Under the pieces are notes generated by a model. It was not told the origin of the DNA. It made no database searches and worked only from the letters and a program-made list of their open reading frames with translations. This document shows positions 43,436 through 54,835 of a DNA stretch of 64,000 nucleotides, piece by piece. This DNA is from Anderseniella sp963700895 (GTDB lineage: Bacteria; Pseudomonadota; Alphaproteobacteria; Rhizobiales; Aestuariivirgaceae): positions 186,001 to 250,000 of the forward strand of contig CAVOZI010000004.1 in the NCBI GenBank assembly GCA_963700895.1. The letters are read 5' to 3'. Numbering within the stretch: position 1 is the stretch's first letter; each line of letters starts with the position of its first letter. The translations under genes were made by a program, and so were the position numbers.

Positions 43436-44072
43436 CCGGGGATCACAGGCCGGCGCCGCGGCTGCACTGCTGCTGGCCGGCCTGGTGGTGCTCGGTGCCG
43501 GGACAGCACAGCTGCGGCTGCTCGAGCGCACCCACCAGCCGACAGATTTGCTCCATGCCGCCTCGCCCCGGCTGTTGCAAGCCTGGATCAGGACGCTGGA
43601 TCCGGCTGACCCCGACAGCGCAACACGGCTGGCGGACAGGCTGCTGGTGATGACACTGCCGCAACGCCGCGACGCGGTGACTGCCATGGCCGACCTCAAC
43701 TTCCTTGCCCGGCCCGGAGCCGCGGCAACCGAGCAGCGCCAGATCCAGCACCTGGTCCTGGCCGGCGTTCTCGACGCCCTGTCGCGGGCGCCGGCACCGG
43801 GCGAGCTTTGGTACCTCGCCGGCCGGTTGCGCAGCCAGCTTCACGGGCTCGATGCAATCGCCGGGCGGTACTTCGAACTGTCCTACCTCAATGCGCCGCG
43901 AGAACTCGACATCGTGCTGGCCCGGCTGCGGACGATGGGAGCCGGCTGGAAGCTGCTCGATGATCGCGCACGTGACATCGTTCGTCGCGACCTGGCCGTG
44001 GCGAGCGAGGCCTATCCGGCAAGCGCCAATGAATTGCGGGCCTTCCTGCAGCGGGCAGGAGCAGACCTGTAA
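43419..44072 (+). CDS. Hypothetical membrane-anchored protein of the polysaccharide locus
   Basis: 217 residues, overlapping the kinase end by 17 bases. An N-terminal transmembrane anchor (AAAALLLAGLVVLGAGTAQL) is followed by a helical, arginine- and leucine-rich periplasmic part with repeat-like helices (ARLADRLL-, LAGRLRSQLHG-, ASANELRAFLQ). No domain was recognised. Its place just before the O-antigen-ligase-type gene suggests a role in polymer assembly. Confidence 0.6.
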   Translation: MAAPASRGSQAGAAAALLLAGLVVLGAGTAQLRLLERTHQPTDLLHAASPRLLQAWIRTLDPADPDSATRLADRLLVMTLPQRRDAVTAMADLNFLARPGAAATEQRQIQHLVLAGVLDALSRAPAPGELWYLAGRLRSQLHGLDAIAGRYFELSYLNAPRELDIVLARLRTMGAGWKLLDDRARDIVRRDLAVASEAYPASANELRAFLQRAGADL

Positions 44073-44088
44073 TGAGGGACGAGGCGGC

Positions 44089-45477
44089 ATGAGCGCGCTG
44101 TGTTCGGTCCTGCTGGTGCTTGCGGTCGGGCTGTCACCGTTCTGGCTGGGCTCCAACCGGCCGTTGCCCTGGGCAGGCCATGCAGTTGTCTTCGGGTCGG
44201 TCCTGGTGCTGACGGCGCTTGTCGTGCTGATCGAGGGCCGTCGCTACCCGGCCCTGAAGCTGGCCACGGCGGGCTGGCCGGTGCTGCTGGCAGGCCTCGG
44301 GCTGGCCTGGGGCGTGGTGCAGCTGATGTCGCTGCACCACCTGCTGGCGGTGCACCCGGCCTGGGATGTGGCCGGTGCGGCGTTGGGCCGTCAGTTGTCC
44401 GGAACCATCTCGATCAACCCGGCCGAAACCGGCTGGGCGCTGCTGCGATGGGCCACTGCCGGGACGGTGCTGCTTGCCGGCTTTTGCCTGGCGCGCAAGC
44501 CGTCCAATGCCACGCTGATGCTTCGCCTGCTGCTTGGCCTCGCCAGCCTTGCCGGGCTGTATGGACTGCTGCGGTTGTCGCTGTCGCTGGACAGGATTCT
44601 GTGGTTCGACCAGCCCGATACCGGTTACCTGACATCCGGTTTCATCAACCGCAACAGCGCGGCGACATTTTTCGGCATGACATCGCTGGCGGCCCTGGGC
44701 GTGGTGCTGACCGGGGCCCGGCGGCTGCTGGAGCGCACCGGCGGGATGAGCGGCCGCGGCCGCACAGAGGCCTGGGCCAGTTCCCTTGCCGGCCGCCTCG
44801 GGATCGACCTGGTGGTGTTCGTGCTGCTGTTTGTGTCGCTGCTGGCGACCGGCTCGCGTGGCGGCATCCTCTCCTCGCTCGCGGCCATGCTGGTGCTGCT
44901 GGTGTTGTTCGGCTCACGTGGCGGCGCGCGGCGCGAACGCCCGGTGTCGGGGGCAGGGTGGACGCTGCTCCTGCTGCTCAGCGCGGGTCTCGTCGTGGTG
45001 CTCATGGAGCTTGCAGGGTTCCGGGTGATGGCCCGTCTGCTCGATGAGGGGCTCGGCTCTGCCGCGCGGCTTGACACCTACCGGCGCACCCTGGTGGCGA
45101 TCGGCGATTATGCCTGGCTGGGCAGCGGGCTGGGCACCTTCCAGGACGTGTTTCCGGCTTACCGGCTTGAAATCGCCCCGTCCCGCCATGTCTGGGACAA
45201 GGCCCACAACGACTATCTCGAGCTCGTTCTGGGTCTCGGGCTGCCCGCGGCAGCGCTGGTGCTGCTCGGCCTCTTCCTGCTGGCCTGGAACGTGCTGCGG
45301 GGGTTATTTGCGCGCCGGCGTGACCAGCACTTTGCCGCTATTGCCTTCTGTTGCTGTGTTCTGGCGGGCCTGCACTCGCTGGTGGATTTCAGCCTGCAGA
45401 TCCAGGCCAATACCCTGACCTTTGCTCTTTTGATGGGGCTTGGGCTGGCACAATCGATCAGTTCACGCGACGGCTGA
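44089..45477 (+). CDS. O-antigen ligase/polymerase family membrane protein (Wzy_C)
   Basis: 462 residues from the ATG at 44089. About eleven transmembrane helices. The large periplasmic loop includes SGTISINPAETGWALLRW and the Wzy_C core contains GFINRNSAATFFGMTSLAAL, LLATGSRGGILSSLAAM and GSGLGTFQDVFPAYR, then HVWDKAHNDYLELVLGLG with the conserved histidine. The family joins polysaccharide repeats or transfers them to an acceptor. A second Wzy-like gene lies at 54836, so one may be the ligase and the other the polymerase. Confidence 0.9.
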   Translation: MSALCSVLLVLAVGLSPFWLGSNRPLPWAGHAVVFGSVLVLTALVVLIEGRRYPALKLATAGWPVLLAGLGLAWGVVQLMSLHHLLAVHPAWDVAGAALGRQLSGTISINPAETGWALLRWATAGTVLLAGFCLARKPSNATLMLRLLLGLASLAGLYGLLRLSLSLDRILWFDQPDTGYLTSGFINRNSAATFFGMTSLAALGVVLTGARRLLERTGGMSGRGRTEAWASSLAGRLGIDLVVFVLLFVSLLATGSRGGILSSLAAMLVLLVLFGSRGGARRERPVSGAGWTLLLLLSAGLVVVLMELAGFRVMARLLDEGLGSAARLDTYRRTLVAIGDYAWLGSGLGTFQDVFPAYRLEIAPSRHVWDKAHNDYLELVLGLGLPAAALVLLGLFLLAWNVLRGLFARRRDQHFAAIAFCCCVLAGLHSLVDFSLQIQANTLTFALLMGLGLAQSISSRDG

Positions 45478-45658
45478 GAGCGCGCGACAGCACGGGTCAT
45501 GGGTTCGTATGGCCGGCCGGGCGTGAACGGTGCCGGTTCAAGCGGCCAGGAGGGTTACGTGATGGGCATTTTGAGTTGCGACGCAGCAGGTGTCCGACTA
45601 GGTTCGAACTACAGGGTCCCGCCGGTATCTGCCGGGCGGAAGTTGACCGGGGAGAGAC

Positions 45659-46154
45659 ATGGTTCGCTGGTACGCGGTACGCACCCAACCCAATCAGGAA
45701 GCGCGCGCTGAGCATCAGCTGCAGCGGCAGGGGTTCGCGACATTTCTGCCGCGCATCGGCAAGTCGGTCCGGCATGCGCGCAAGCTGAGGCAGGTGCGCG
45801 CGCCGCTGTTTCCGGGCTACCTGTTCGTCCAGCTGGACCTCACGCGTGATCGCTGGCGGGCGGTGAATTCGACCTACGGCGTGTTCGACTCTGATCATGG
45901 GCGGCGAGCTGCCGATGCCGGTGCCGGCGGGGATCGTGGAGGGGTTCATTGGCCTGACCCGGACTGACGGACTGGTGGATTTCACGCCCGACCTCAAGCC
46001 GGGGGCCCAGGTGCTGGTCGTGTCAGGGGGGCTTGCCGGCATGGTCGGCCGGCTGGCGCAACGTGATTCGCGCGGGCGGGTGGAGGTGCTGCTGGAGCTG
46101 ATGGGCCAGGAAGTTCGTGTGAAGTCAACCACAAGGGCGCTCATGCCGGCATGA
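45659..46154 (+). CDS. NusG-family transcription antiterminator (RfaH/LoaP-like), one frameshift
   Basis: About 164 residues. The NGN domain begins MVRWYAVRTQPNQEARAEHQ and holds FATFLPRIGKSVRHARKL and PLFPGYLFVQLDL; the KOW domain has DLKPGAQVLVVSGGLAGMVGR and ends VRVKSTTRALMPA. The halves join as TYGV-STLIMGGELP if one T at 45883-45884 is removed. Specialised NusG paralogs inside polysaccharide operons let RNA polymerase read through the whole locus. A GGGGAGAG precedes the start. Confidence 0.86.
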
Positions 46155-46299
46155 GCGGGTAATGCGTTTTCGAGAGGCAACCTGATCCGGTGTGCCGAAA
46201 CAAACTGTAGCGTAGCCATGTCCGGGCCGCACATGCGTGTCACCCGGAGTGCGGTAGCTTTTGTCAACCTGAACCGCTTCACAGAGCGAGTGTGATCCG

Positions 46300-47796
46300 A
46301 TGAGTCTCATCCCGAAAGTTGTCCCGGTAGTGCTGTGCGGCGGTGCCGGCACCCGGCTGTGGCCACTGAGCCGCAAGGCCTACCCGAAGCAGTTTGCGGT
46401 GGAGCTGGATCACCGGTCGCTGCTGGACCTGACGCTTGAGCGGGCCAGGGGGCTGGCCGGCGTGGAGGACTGCATGGCGGTCACCGCGGAAGATTACCGG
46501 TTCATGGTCACCGAGGCGCTGGACCGGGCCGGACTGCCGGGCAGCATCCTGCTTGAACCGGTTGCCCGCAATACGGCGCCGGCCATCTGTGCCGCGGCCC
46601 TGACGATTGCCGGGGACAGCGCCGGAGGCGGTGATGGTGATCCTGCCGTCAGATCATTTCGTCCCGGATGGTGCGGCGTTCGCGGCGGCCATCGCCAAGG
46701 CCGTGCAGCTGGCAGCGCCAGGGCTGGTGGGTGACGCTGGGCATCAAGCCGGACAAGCCGTCTTCTGCCTATGGTTATATCGAGCCGGGGACGGCGATCG
46801 AGCGGCGGCCTGCCAGGTTGCCCGGTTCATCGAGAAGCCTGATCCCGAAACGGCCGCTGAACTGATCGGCCAGGGGTGCCTGTGGAATGCCGGCATCTTC
46901 GTGGTGCAGGCGCAGGTCGCGGCAGACCTTGTTGAAAAGCACGCGCCCGGACATCCACGGGCAGGTGTCGGAGGCGGTTGTCCGGCGATCACCCGCGGAC
47001 CAGCGCTTCCTCAGGCTCGGGGCCAGGGCGTTCGGTGCCAGCCCGTCGATATCGATCGACTACGCGGTGCTGGAGAAGGAACCGCGGGTGGCGGTCATTC
47101 CCTATGATGGCGGCTGGTCGGACCTGGGCTCGTGGGATGCGGTGGCGCTGGCCCATGCAGCGGACGAGCAGGGTAACCGTGTCGGAAGGCGATGCCTGGT
47201 TCGTCGGGGCGCAGAACTGCTTCGTGCACAGCCCGGCCCGGCTGGCGGTGGTGCTGGGGCTCGACGACGTGGTGGTCGTTGATACCGCCGATGCCGTGCT
47301 GGTGGCCGCGAAGGATAAGGCAGAACAGGTCAAGGCCGTGGTCGACCGGCTGCAGTCGGCCAGTCGCCCCGAGTTTGCCGAGCACCGCAAGGTGGCCCGG
47401 CCCTGGGGAACATTCGAAGGCATCGATCGCGGCGAGCGCTACCAGGTCAAGCGCATCACCGTGAAGCCGGGGGCGCAGCTGTCACTGCAGTACCACCATC
47501 ACCGGGCCGAGCACTGGATCGTGGTGAAGGGCACGGCGAAGGTGACGCGCGATGACGAAACCTTCCTGCTGCGCGAGAACGAGAGCACCTACATTCCGCT
47601 GGGCGCGGTGCACCGGCTGGAGAATCCGGGCAAGACAGACCTCGAGCTGATCGAGGTGCAGTCCGGCGCCTACCTGGGTGAAGACGACATCGTCCGGGTC
47701 GAGGACGTCTATGGCCGCGAGCCGGTGCCGGGCGCTCCGGGCGTCAAGGGCGGATCGACCACCCCTGCCGGGCTCAAGGGAAAGCGACGCTGGTGA
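46300..47796 (+). pseudogene. manC: Mannose-1-phosphate guanylyltransferase / mannose-6-phosphate isomerase, several frameshifts
   Basis: About 498 residues if read across frames. N-terminal nucleotidyltransferase signature VVLCGGAGTRLWPLSRKAYP, then LLEPVARNTAPAICAAAL, MVILPSDHFV, LGIKPDKPSSAYGYIEPG, RFIEKPDPETAAELI, WNAGIFV and SISIDYAVLEK. The C-terminal cupin (isomerase) half has RPWGTFEGI, VKRITVKPGAQLSLQYHHHR, EHWIVVKGTAKVT and ENESTYIPLGAVHRLENPG. It makes GDP-mannose, which feeds the GDP-fucose genes downstream. Shifts near 46615, 46725, 46800, 46945 and 47175 break an otherwise conserved sequence. Confidence 0.87.
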
Positions 47797-49111
47797 TCAC
47801 CCGGCCGAAGCTTGCCCGCGAACAGCCATTCGTGACGGCGCTGCCGGAAGGGCTTGAGCAGCACCGGCCGGTACAGCTGGTGTCGCGCATCTGGTTCCAG
47901 CTGCTGGGGGGATTGCTGTTTGCCGTGCTGGTGCCGGCACTGGCCCGCTGGCCCGTCAGCAATGTCCTGCCATCAGACAGCCTCAGCAGTCTGCAGTACG
48001 CCATGCTCGGCTCCGTGGTGGCGCTGGTGACGGGCTACTGGGCCCTGCGCCAGATGATTGTCTATCCCGGGGTGCAGGCGACGCAATTCATTGTGCCAAC
48101 CTTTGCGGTGAGCTACGCGGTCATCATCGTGGTGTTCTTCTTCCTGCGCATTGACTATTCGCGCTACCAGTTCGTGGCAAGCTTCGCCGTTGCAATCGCC
48201 TGGTTCTATGCCTGCTTCCTGCTCAGCCGGCGGGGACTGCGCCAGCGCTTCGGCCTGGTGCAGCTTGGCAATACCAGGGGGTTGCAGACGATCCCCTCGG
48301 TTGACTGGATGGCAATGAAATCGCCGTCCTGGCCAGAACGGCGGGTTGACGGGATCGTTGTCGACCTGAGGGCCGAGCTGTCCGATGCCTGGCAGCGGTT
48401 CATTGCCGATTGCACGCTGAAGGGCATCCCGGTCTATCATGTCAAGCAGATGGCCGAGGCGCTGACCGGCAAGGTCGAGATCGATCACTTGTCAGAGAAC
48501 AGTCTCGGCTCGATCCTGCCGTCCCTGCTTTACCTGAAGGTGAAGCGGTCGATCGACGTGATCCTGGCCGTCCTGGTCTTCCCGGTGTTTGCGGTGATCA
48601 TCTGGCTTGCCGCGCTGGCCATCAGGCTCGACAGCAAGGGGCCGGTCTATTTCTACCAGCTGCGGCGCGGGTTCCGGGGCCAGACTTTCGGGTGGTGAAG
48701 CTCAGGACCATGCATGTGGACGCGGACCGGATGGGCAGCCAGTTTACCGCCGACAATGACCCGCGCATCACCCGGGTGGGCAGGGTGCTGAGAAAGTACC
48801 GCATCGATGAACTGCCGCAGATCATCAATATCCTTGCCGGCGAAATGAGCTGGATCGGGCCGCGGCCGGAAGCGGTTGAGCTGTCGCAGTGGTACGAGCG
48901 CGAGGTGCCGTTCTACGTCTACCGGCATATCGTGCGCCCGGGCATCACCGGCTGGGCGCAGGTCAACCAGGGCAACGTGGCCGAGGTCGAGGCAGCGACC
49001 TACAAGCTCCATTACGACTTTTACTACATCAAGCACTTTTCACCGTGGCTGGATGTGCTAATCACCGCCAAGACCATCCGGACCGTGCTGACCGGGTTCG
49101 GATCTAAGTGA
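47793..49111 (+). CDS. Undecaprenyl-phosphate sugar phosphotransferase (WbaP/EpsE-like), one frameshift
   Basis: About 439 residues. Five transmembrane helices and a CoA-binding-like region (about 1-230) precede the sugar-transferase domain: SIDVILAVLVFPVFAVIIWL, GPVYFYQLRRGFRGQTF, then RVVKLRTMHVDADRMGSQFT, YRIDELPQIINILAGEMSWI, GPRPE and VRPGITGWAQVNQG. One base is missing near 48689. The enzyme starts each repeat unit by moving a sugar phosphate onto undecaprenyl phosphate. It overlaps the manC end by four bases. Confidence 0.9.
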
Positions 49112-49133
49112 GCCTGGCAAGGAGAGTTTGCAG

Positions 49134-50500
49134 ATGAACGTGACCGTGATCGGGGCAGGCTATGTGGGCCTGGTATCGGCCGCCTGTTTTGCCGAGTTCG
49201 GCTTTTCTGTCACCTGTGTCGACAAGGAAGAGCGAAAGATCGCCGCCCTGAAGGACGGCAGGATCCCGATCTACGAGCCGGGACTGGAGCAGGTGGTGCA
49301 CACCAACTACCAGGCGGGCCGGCTCGCCTTCACCACCGACCTGGCACCGGCGGTGGCTCAGGCCGACGTGGTGTTCATCGCGGTGGGTACGCCGACGCGC
49401 CGCGGCGAGGACGCCGCCGACCTGTCCTACGTGTTCGGGGCCGGCGGAAGAGATTGCCAGGGCCATGGACGGCTTCACCGTGGTGGTCACCAAGTCCACC
49501 GTGCCGGTGGGCACCGCCCAGAAACTCAAAAGCCTGATCGAGCAGACCCGACCGGATGCGGACTTCGAGGTGGCCTCCAACCCGGAGTTCCTGCGGGAAG
49601 GCTCGGCGGTGGACGATTTCCTCAGGCCCGACCGGGTGGTGATCGGGGTAAGCTCGGACCGTGCCAAGGCGCCGCTGGAACAGCTCTATCGTCCGCTGAG
49701 CCGGTCAGACGTGCCGATCGTGTTCACCTCGTGCCAGGCGGCGGAAGTAATCAAGTACGCCGCCAACACCTACCTCGCCACCCGCATCGGTTTCGTCAAC
49801 CAGCTCGCCGACCTGTGTGAGAAGGTCGATGCCAATATCACCGACGTGGTGCGTGGCATGGGGCTCGACAAGCGGATCGGCCAGCACTACCTGCACCCGG
49901 GCCCCGGCTTCGGCGGGTCGTGTTTTCCCAAGGACACAAGGGCGCTGATGGTCACGGCACGCGAACATGGCGCACCGTTCACCGTGGTCGAGGAGGTGAT
50001 CGCGGCCAACGAGCGGCGCAAGCGCGAGCTTGCCCCGAAGGTCTGCCGGGCGCTGGGCGGAGCGATCAAGGGCAAGCGCATTGCCGTGCTCGGCATTGCC
50101 TTCAAGGCGGACACCGATGACATCCGCGATGCGGCTGCGCTGGTGCTGATCCCCGACCTGCAGCGGCTCGGTGCCACGGTCGTCGGCGTTTGATCCAGCA
50201 GCGATGGACAATGCCCGGACGGTACTCGACGACGTGCAGTGGTGCGCCGATGCCTATTCGGCCGTGGTGGACGCGGACGCGGTGGTGATCCTCACCGAGT
50301 GGAACGAGTTCCGCGGCCTGGACCTTGAGCGGCTGGCGAAGTCGATGCGCACACCGGTGATGGTGGACTTCCGCAACCTGTTCTCGCTGTCCGATGTCAG
50401 GGGGACCGGGCTTACCTACCATTCGCTGGGCCGGGCGACCATTGTCCCGGCGGCCAGGGCAGACGACAGGATTGTGGTCGTCAAGAGCGCGTCGTCATGA
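49134..50500 (+). CDS. ugd: UDP-glucose 6-dehydrogenase, two frameshifts
   Basis: About 455 residues from the ATG at 49134. NAD Rossmann motif VTVIGAGYVGLVSAACFAEF, VGTPTRRGEDAADLSYVF, VVTKSTVPVGTAQKL, SNPEFLREGSAVDDF, and the catalytic cysteine in PGPGFGGSCFPKDTRAL; the C-terminal domain has VLGIAFKADTDDIRDAAAL and VILTEWNEFRGLD. Frame changes near 49440 and 50190. It oxidises UDP-glucose to UDP-glucuronate, which the UDP-xylose synthase at 53836 can use. Confidence 0.92.
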
Positions 50501-50555
50501 TCTTGGATTCTGCACCCATCGTTGAGCTGATGCAGCGCGCAGCGGACCACGAGAC

Positions 50556-51621
50556 ATGACCAGACGCGCCCTGATCACCGGCATCACCGGCCAGGACGGG
50601 GCCTACCTGGCCGAGCTGCTGCTCGACAAGGGGTACGAGGTGCACGGGGTGAAGCGGCGCTCGTCGTCGTTCAACACCGGGCGCATCGATCACCTCTACC
50701 ATGACCCGCACGAGCAGGGGGTCAGGATGTTCCTGCACTATGGCGACATGACCGACGCCACCAACCTGATCCGGCTGATGCAGGAAATCCAGCCGGACGA
50801 GGTCTACAACCTGGCCGCCCAGTCCCACGTGCAGGTGAGCTTCGAGACGGCGGAGTACACGGCCAATGCCGACGGCATCGGCACGCTGCGGCTGCTCGAG
50901 GCGATGCGGCTGCTGAAGCTCGGCGACAAGACGCGGTTCTACCAGGCCTCGACCTCGGAGCTCTATGGCAAGGTGCAGGAGGTGCCGCAGTCGGAGACGA
51001 CGCCGTTCTATCCGCGCTCTCCTTACGCGGCGGCCAAGCTCTACGCCTACTGGATCACGGTGAACTACCGCGAGGCCTATGGCTTCCATGCCTCCAACGG
51101 CATCCTGTTCAACCACGAAAGCCCGATCCGCGGCGAGACCTTCGTCACCCGCAAGATCACCAGGGCGGTGGCAGCGATTCATCTGGGCGTGCAGGACAAG
51201 CTCTATCTCGGCAACCTCGATGCCAAGCGCGACTGGGGCCATGCGCGTGATTATGTCGAGGGGATGTGGCGCATCCTGCAGCAGGATGAGCCGGACGACT
51301 ACGTGCTGGCCACCGGCGAAACCCAGACGGTGCGCTCGTTCGTCGAGAAGGCATTTGCCGAGGTGGGCACCATCATCGTGTGGTCAGGCGAAGGTGTCGA
51401 CGAAGTGGGCAAGGACGCTGCCACGGGACGGGAACTGGTGCTGGTCGATCCGCAGGTACTTCCGGCCCACGGAAGTGGACCTGCTGATCGGCGATCCGAC
51501 CAAGGCCAAGGCGAAGCTGGGCTGGCAGGCGACAACGACACTGCAGGAGCTGGTGTCGGAAATGGTGGCCGAAGACCTCAAGACCGTGGCCGAGGAGCAG
51601 CGCAAGAACCGGTATGAGTGA
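50556..51621 (+). CDS. gmd: GDP-mannose 4,6-dehydratase, one frameshift
   Basis: About 354 residues. SDR start ALITGITGQDGAYLAELLLD, GVKRRSSSFNTGRIDHLYHD, YNLAAQSHVQVSFE, catalytic YPRSPYAAAKLYAYW (Tyr-xxx-Lys within SPYAAAK), LFNHESPIRGETFVTRKI and GETQTVRSFVE. One extra base near 51453 separates the last part (RYFRPTEVDLLIGDPTKAK). It forms GDP-4-keto-6-deoxymannose, the substrate of the next enzyme; the two genes overlap by eight bases. Confidence 0.94.
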
Positions 51622-52673
51622 GCCGATCTACAGTCTCCAGGGCAAGCGGGTGTGGGTCGCCGGTCACCGCGGCATGGTCGGCTCGGCGCTGGTGCGGCGG
51701 CTGGCCGAAGAAGGCTGCACGATCGTGGTGGTGCCACGCGACCAGCTCGACCTGGTCCGCCAGGCCGACGTCGAGGCGTGGATGGCGACCCACAAGCCGG
51801 AGGTGGTGTTCCTGGCTGCCGCCAAGGTGGGCGGCATCCAGGCCAACAACACTTGGCCGGCGCAGTTCCTCTATGACAACGTGATGATGGAAGCTAACGT
51901 CATCCACGCGGCGTGGAGGACGGGGGTGGAGAAGCTGGTGTTCCTGGGCTCCACCTGCATCTACCCGAAGCTGGCGCCACAGCCGATCCCCGAAGAAGCG
52001 CTGCTGACGGGTGAGCTGGAGCCCACCAACGAGTGGTATGCCATTGCCAAGATCGCCGGCATCAAGCTTTGCCAGGCTTACCGAAGACAATATGGCTGCG
52101 ACTTCATCGCGGCGCAGCCGACCAACCTGTACGGGCCGGGGGACAATTACGAGCTGGAGACCAGCCACGTGCTGCCGGCACTGTTGAGGAAAGCCCATGA
52201 GGCGAAGCTCAACCAGTCACCGACGCTGGGCGTGTGGGGGTCGGGCACGCCGTTGCGGGAGTTCCTGCACGTTGATGACCTGGCTGATGCGGTCGTTTTT
52301 CTTGGCAAAGCAGTACTCGGGCGACAGCCATATCAATGTCGGCTCGGGCGAGGAGGTATCGATCCGCGCGCTGGCCGAGCTGATCTGCCAGGTTGTGGGG
52401 TTTGAGGGCAAGCTCGAGTTCGATGCCTCGAAGCCCGATGGCACGCCTCTGAAACTCGCTGACGTGTCGAAACTCAAGGCGCTGGGCTGGGACCGGGCCC
52501 GGCCACTGAGGGACGGCGTGGAACAGACCTACGCTGATTTCCTCGAGAACGCGGCCACGTCCAGGTCAGTGATGTCGATGCGCGGCATGCTGAAACGGGA
52601 AGGCCAGGCACCGAAGTCGTTGGAGGACATGCAGCGTGGTGTTGAACAGGGCGCCATCAAGGGCGGCAGTTAG
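51614..52673 (+). CDS. fcl: GDP-L-fucose synthase, one frameshift
   Basis: About 353 residues. Rossmann start VWVAGHRGMVGSALVRRL, FLAAAKVGGIQANN, VFLGSTCIYPKLAPQPIPEE, catalytic EWYAIAKIAGIKLCQAYRRQ, PTNLYGPGDNY and FLHVDDLADAVVFL. A frame change in the T-run 52296-52300 leads to AKQYSGDSHINVGSGEEVSI and the C-terminus. The chain is some 30 residues longer than usual, with an added tail after YADFLEN. It epimerises and reduces the keto sugar to GDP-L-fucose. Confidence 0.93.
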
Positions 52674-52752
52674 TGGGTGAGGTCGTTCCGGGTTACAGCT
52701 TGCGAGTTGCCTGGCGCATGATGGTGATTTGTTCGTCTGATGGGAAAGCAGG

Positions 52753-52986
52753 ATGGTTAGGGCAATGGTGATCGACCGCAAGGGCCGGCAGATCATCTGC
52801 CTGCCGGACAGTGTCCGCCTGCCTGCGGGCACGCGGCTCGTCGACATCACCCGTCAGGGCCGGGCGCTCAGGCTGGTGCCGAGCCAGGACAGTTGGGCTG
52901 AGTGGTTCGAGGCAGCCGGCGTCAGCGCGGACTTCATGGCCAGGCGCGAGCAGCCAGCAGCGGACCTGAGGTCCGACCAGGACTGA
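52753..52986 (+). CDS. VapB/AbrB-like antitoxin-type protein (orphan)
   Basis: 77 residues. The N-terminal half (MVIDRKGRQIICLPDSVRLP, VDITRQGRALRLVP) has the swapped-hairpin AbrB/VapB pattern, and the C-terminal part (WAEWFEAAGVSADFMARREQ) resembles the toxin-wrapping tail of VapB antitoxins. No PIN-domain toxin follows. It sits in a small inserted segment between fcl and the UDP-xylose synthase gene. Confidence 0.6.
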   Translation: MVRAMVIDRKGRQIICLPDSVRLPAGTRLVDITRQGRALRLVPSQDSWAEWFEAAGVSADFMARREQPAADLRSDQD

Positions 52987-53104
52987 TGCCGTGGCTTACA
53001 GCGGACCAGGCAGGATGGGCTCAAGCAGCGTCAGCGATAGACCATCCTGCCAAGGGGAAGTGGCGTTATCGGGCGTTTGGCATGAAACCAGAGGTGGCTA
53101 ACAG

Positions 53105-53777
53105 GTGAACAAGGCAAAACCGGACCTCACGAAATTCGGTGAAACCGTCTGGGCCAGCATCAAGTCTGATCCCTTGGGCAGCCGAACCAAGCGAGACATG
53201 GAACTGTCCATGCTGGGCGCTGCCATCGACAGTGGACTGGTGGCGGCAGAACCCGCCGCAGTGGCAGCTGCCTTCCGCATCACCCTGTCCAGGGCGCATG
53301 GCTACCTGACTGACCTGGCACTCAGGAAGGGCGAACTCTCCGACACCGAGGCAGTCGAGATGCTGCGTGATGAGCTCAAGGGCGAGGTCACGATCGAGAA
53401 CAATCACCTCTGCATCCCCATCCGTGATGCAGCCCTGCGGTTGTGGATTGAGCGCAAGGCATCTGCTGCCCGACTGAACTCGGGCGAAAGCATTCGTCGG
53501 GATCTGGTCAAACTGACACCGCGTGGCCTCGGCAGCTTGCTGGATCAGGCCGACGGTTTGCGGCCGGTCAAGGTCGCCGTGAAGGATGCTGTAGAGCGTA
53601 TCAAGCAAGCCACCGATGACGAGGTACTTCAAAGCCGAGCTGGACAAGAAATTCGCCGGCAAGAGATCTTGGCGAGAGGCGCTGGCAGATGCCGACAGGC
53701 TGTTCTCTCTGGCCGACAAAGGCATCTCAGCGGCAAAGATCTTTGGGCCGTTCCTGACTGCGGCACTCGTAGAGTGA
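53105..53777 (+). CDS. Unknown protein inserted in the polysaccharide locus, one frameshift
   Basis: About 223 residues. The first frame (MNKAKPDLTKFGETVWASIK onwards) is continuous to about 53615; there one extra G shifts the code to YFKAELDKKFAGKRSWREAL and ADKGISAAKIFGPFLTAALV, ending at 53777. The protein is soluble, helical and charged; AAVAAAFRITLSRAHGYLTD looks like a winged-helix or HTH segment. I do not recognise the family. It follows the orphan VapB-like gene and interrupts the nucleotide-sugar genes. Confidence 0.5.
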
Positions 53778-53835
53778 TCATCACGAAATTCGTTACTGGT
53801 GACGCTTCACTAGCCCAGCCGGTCCGAAGGGCGAG

Positions 53836-54795
<960 letters not shown>

Positions 54796-54835
54796 GGGGC
54801 ATAATATCGTTTCATAAGCGAGGAATTAGAACTGA

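Noticed and set aside
46203..46220. GTAGCGTAG stretch upstream of manC as a possible ops/JUMPstart element for the NusG paralog
   Set aside because: Only part of the ops consensus is matched, and it lies downstream of the NusG-like gene; too weak to call.
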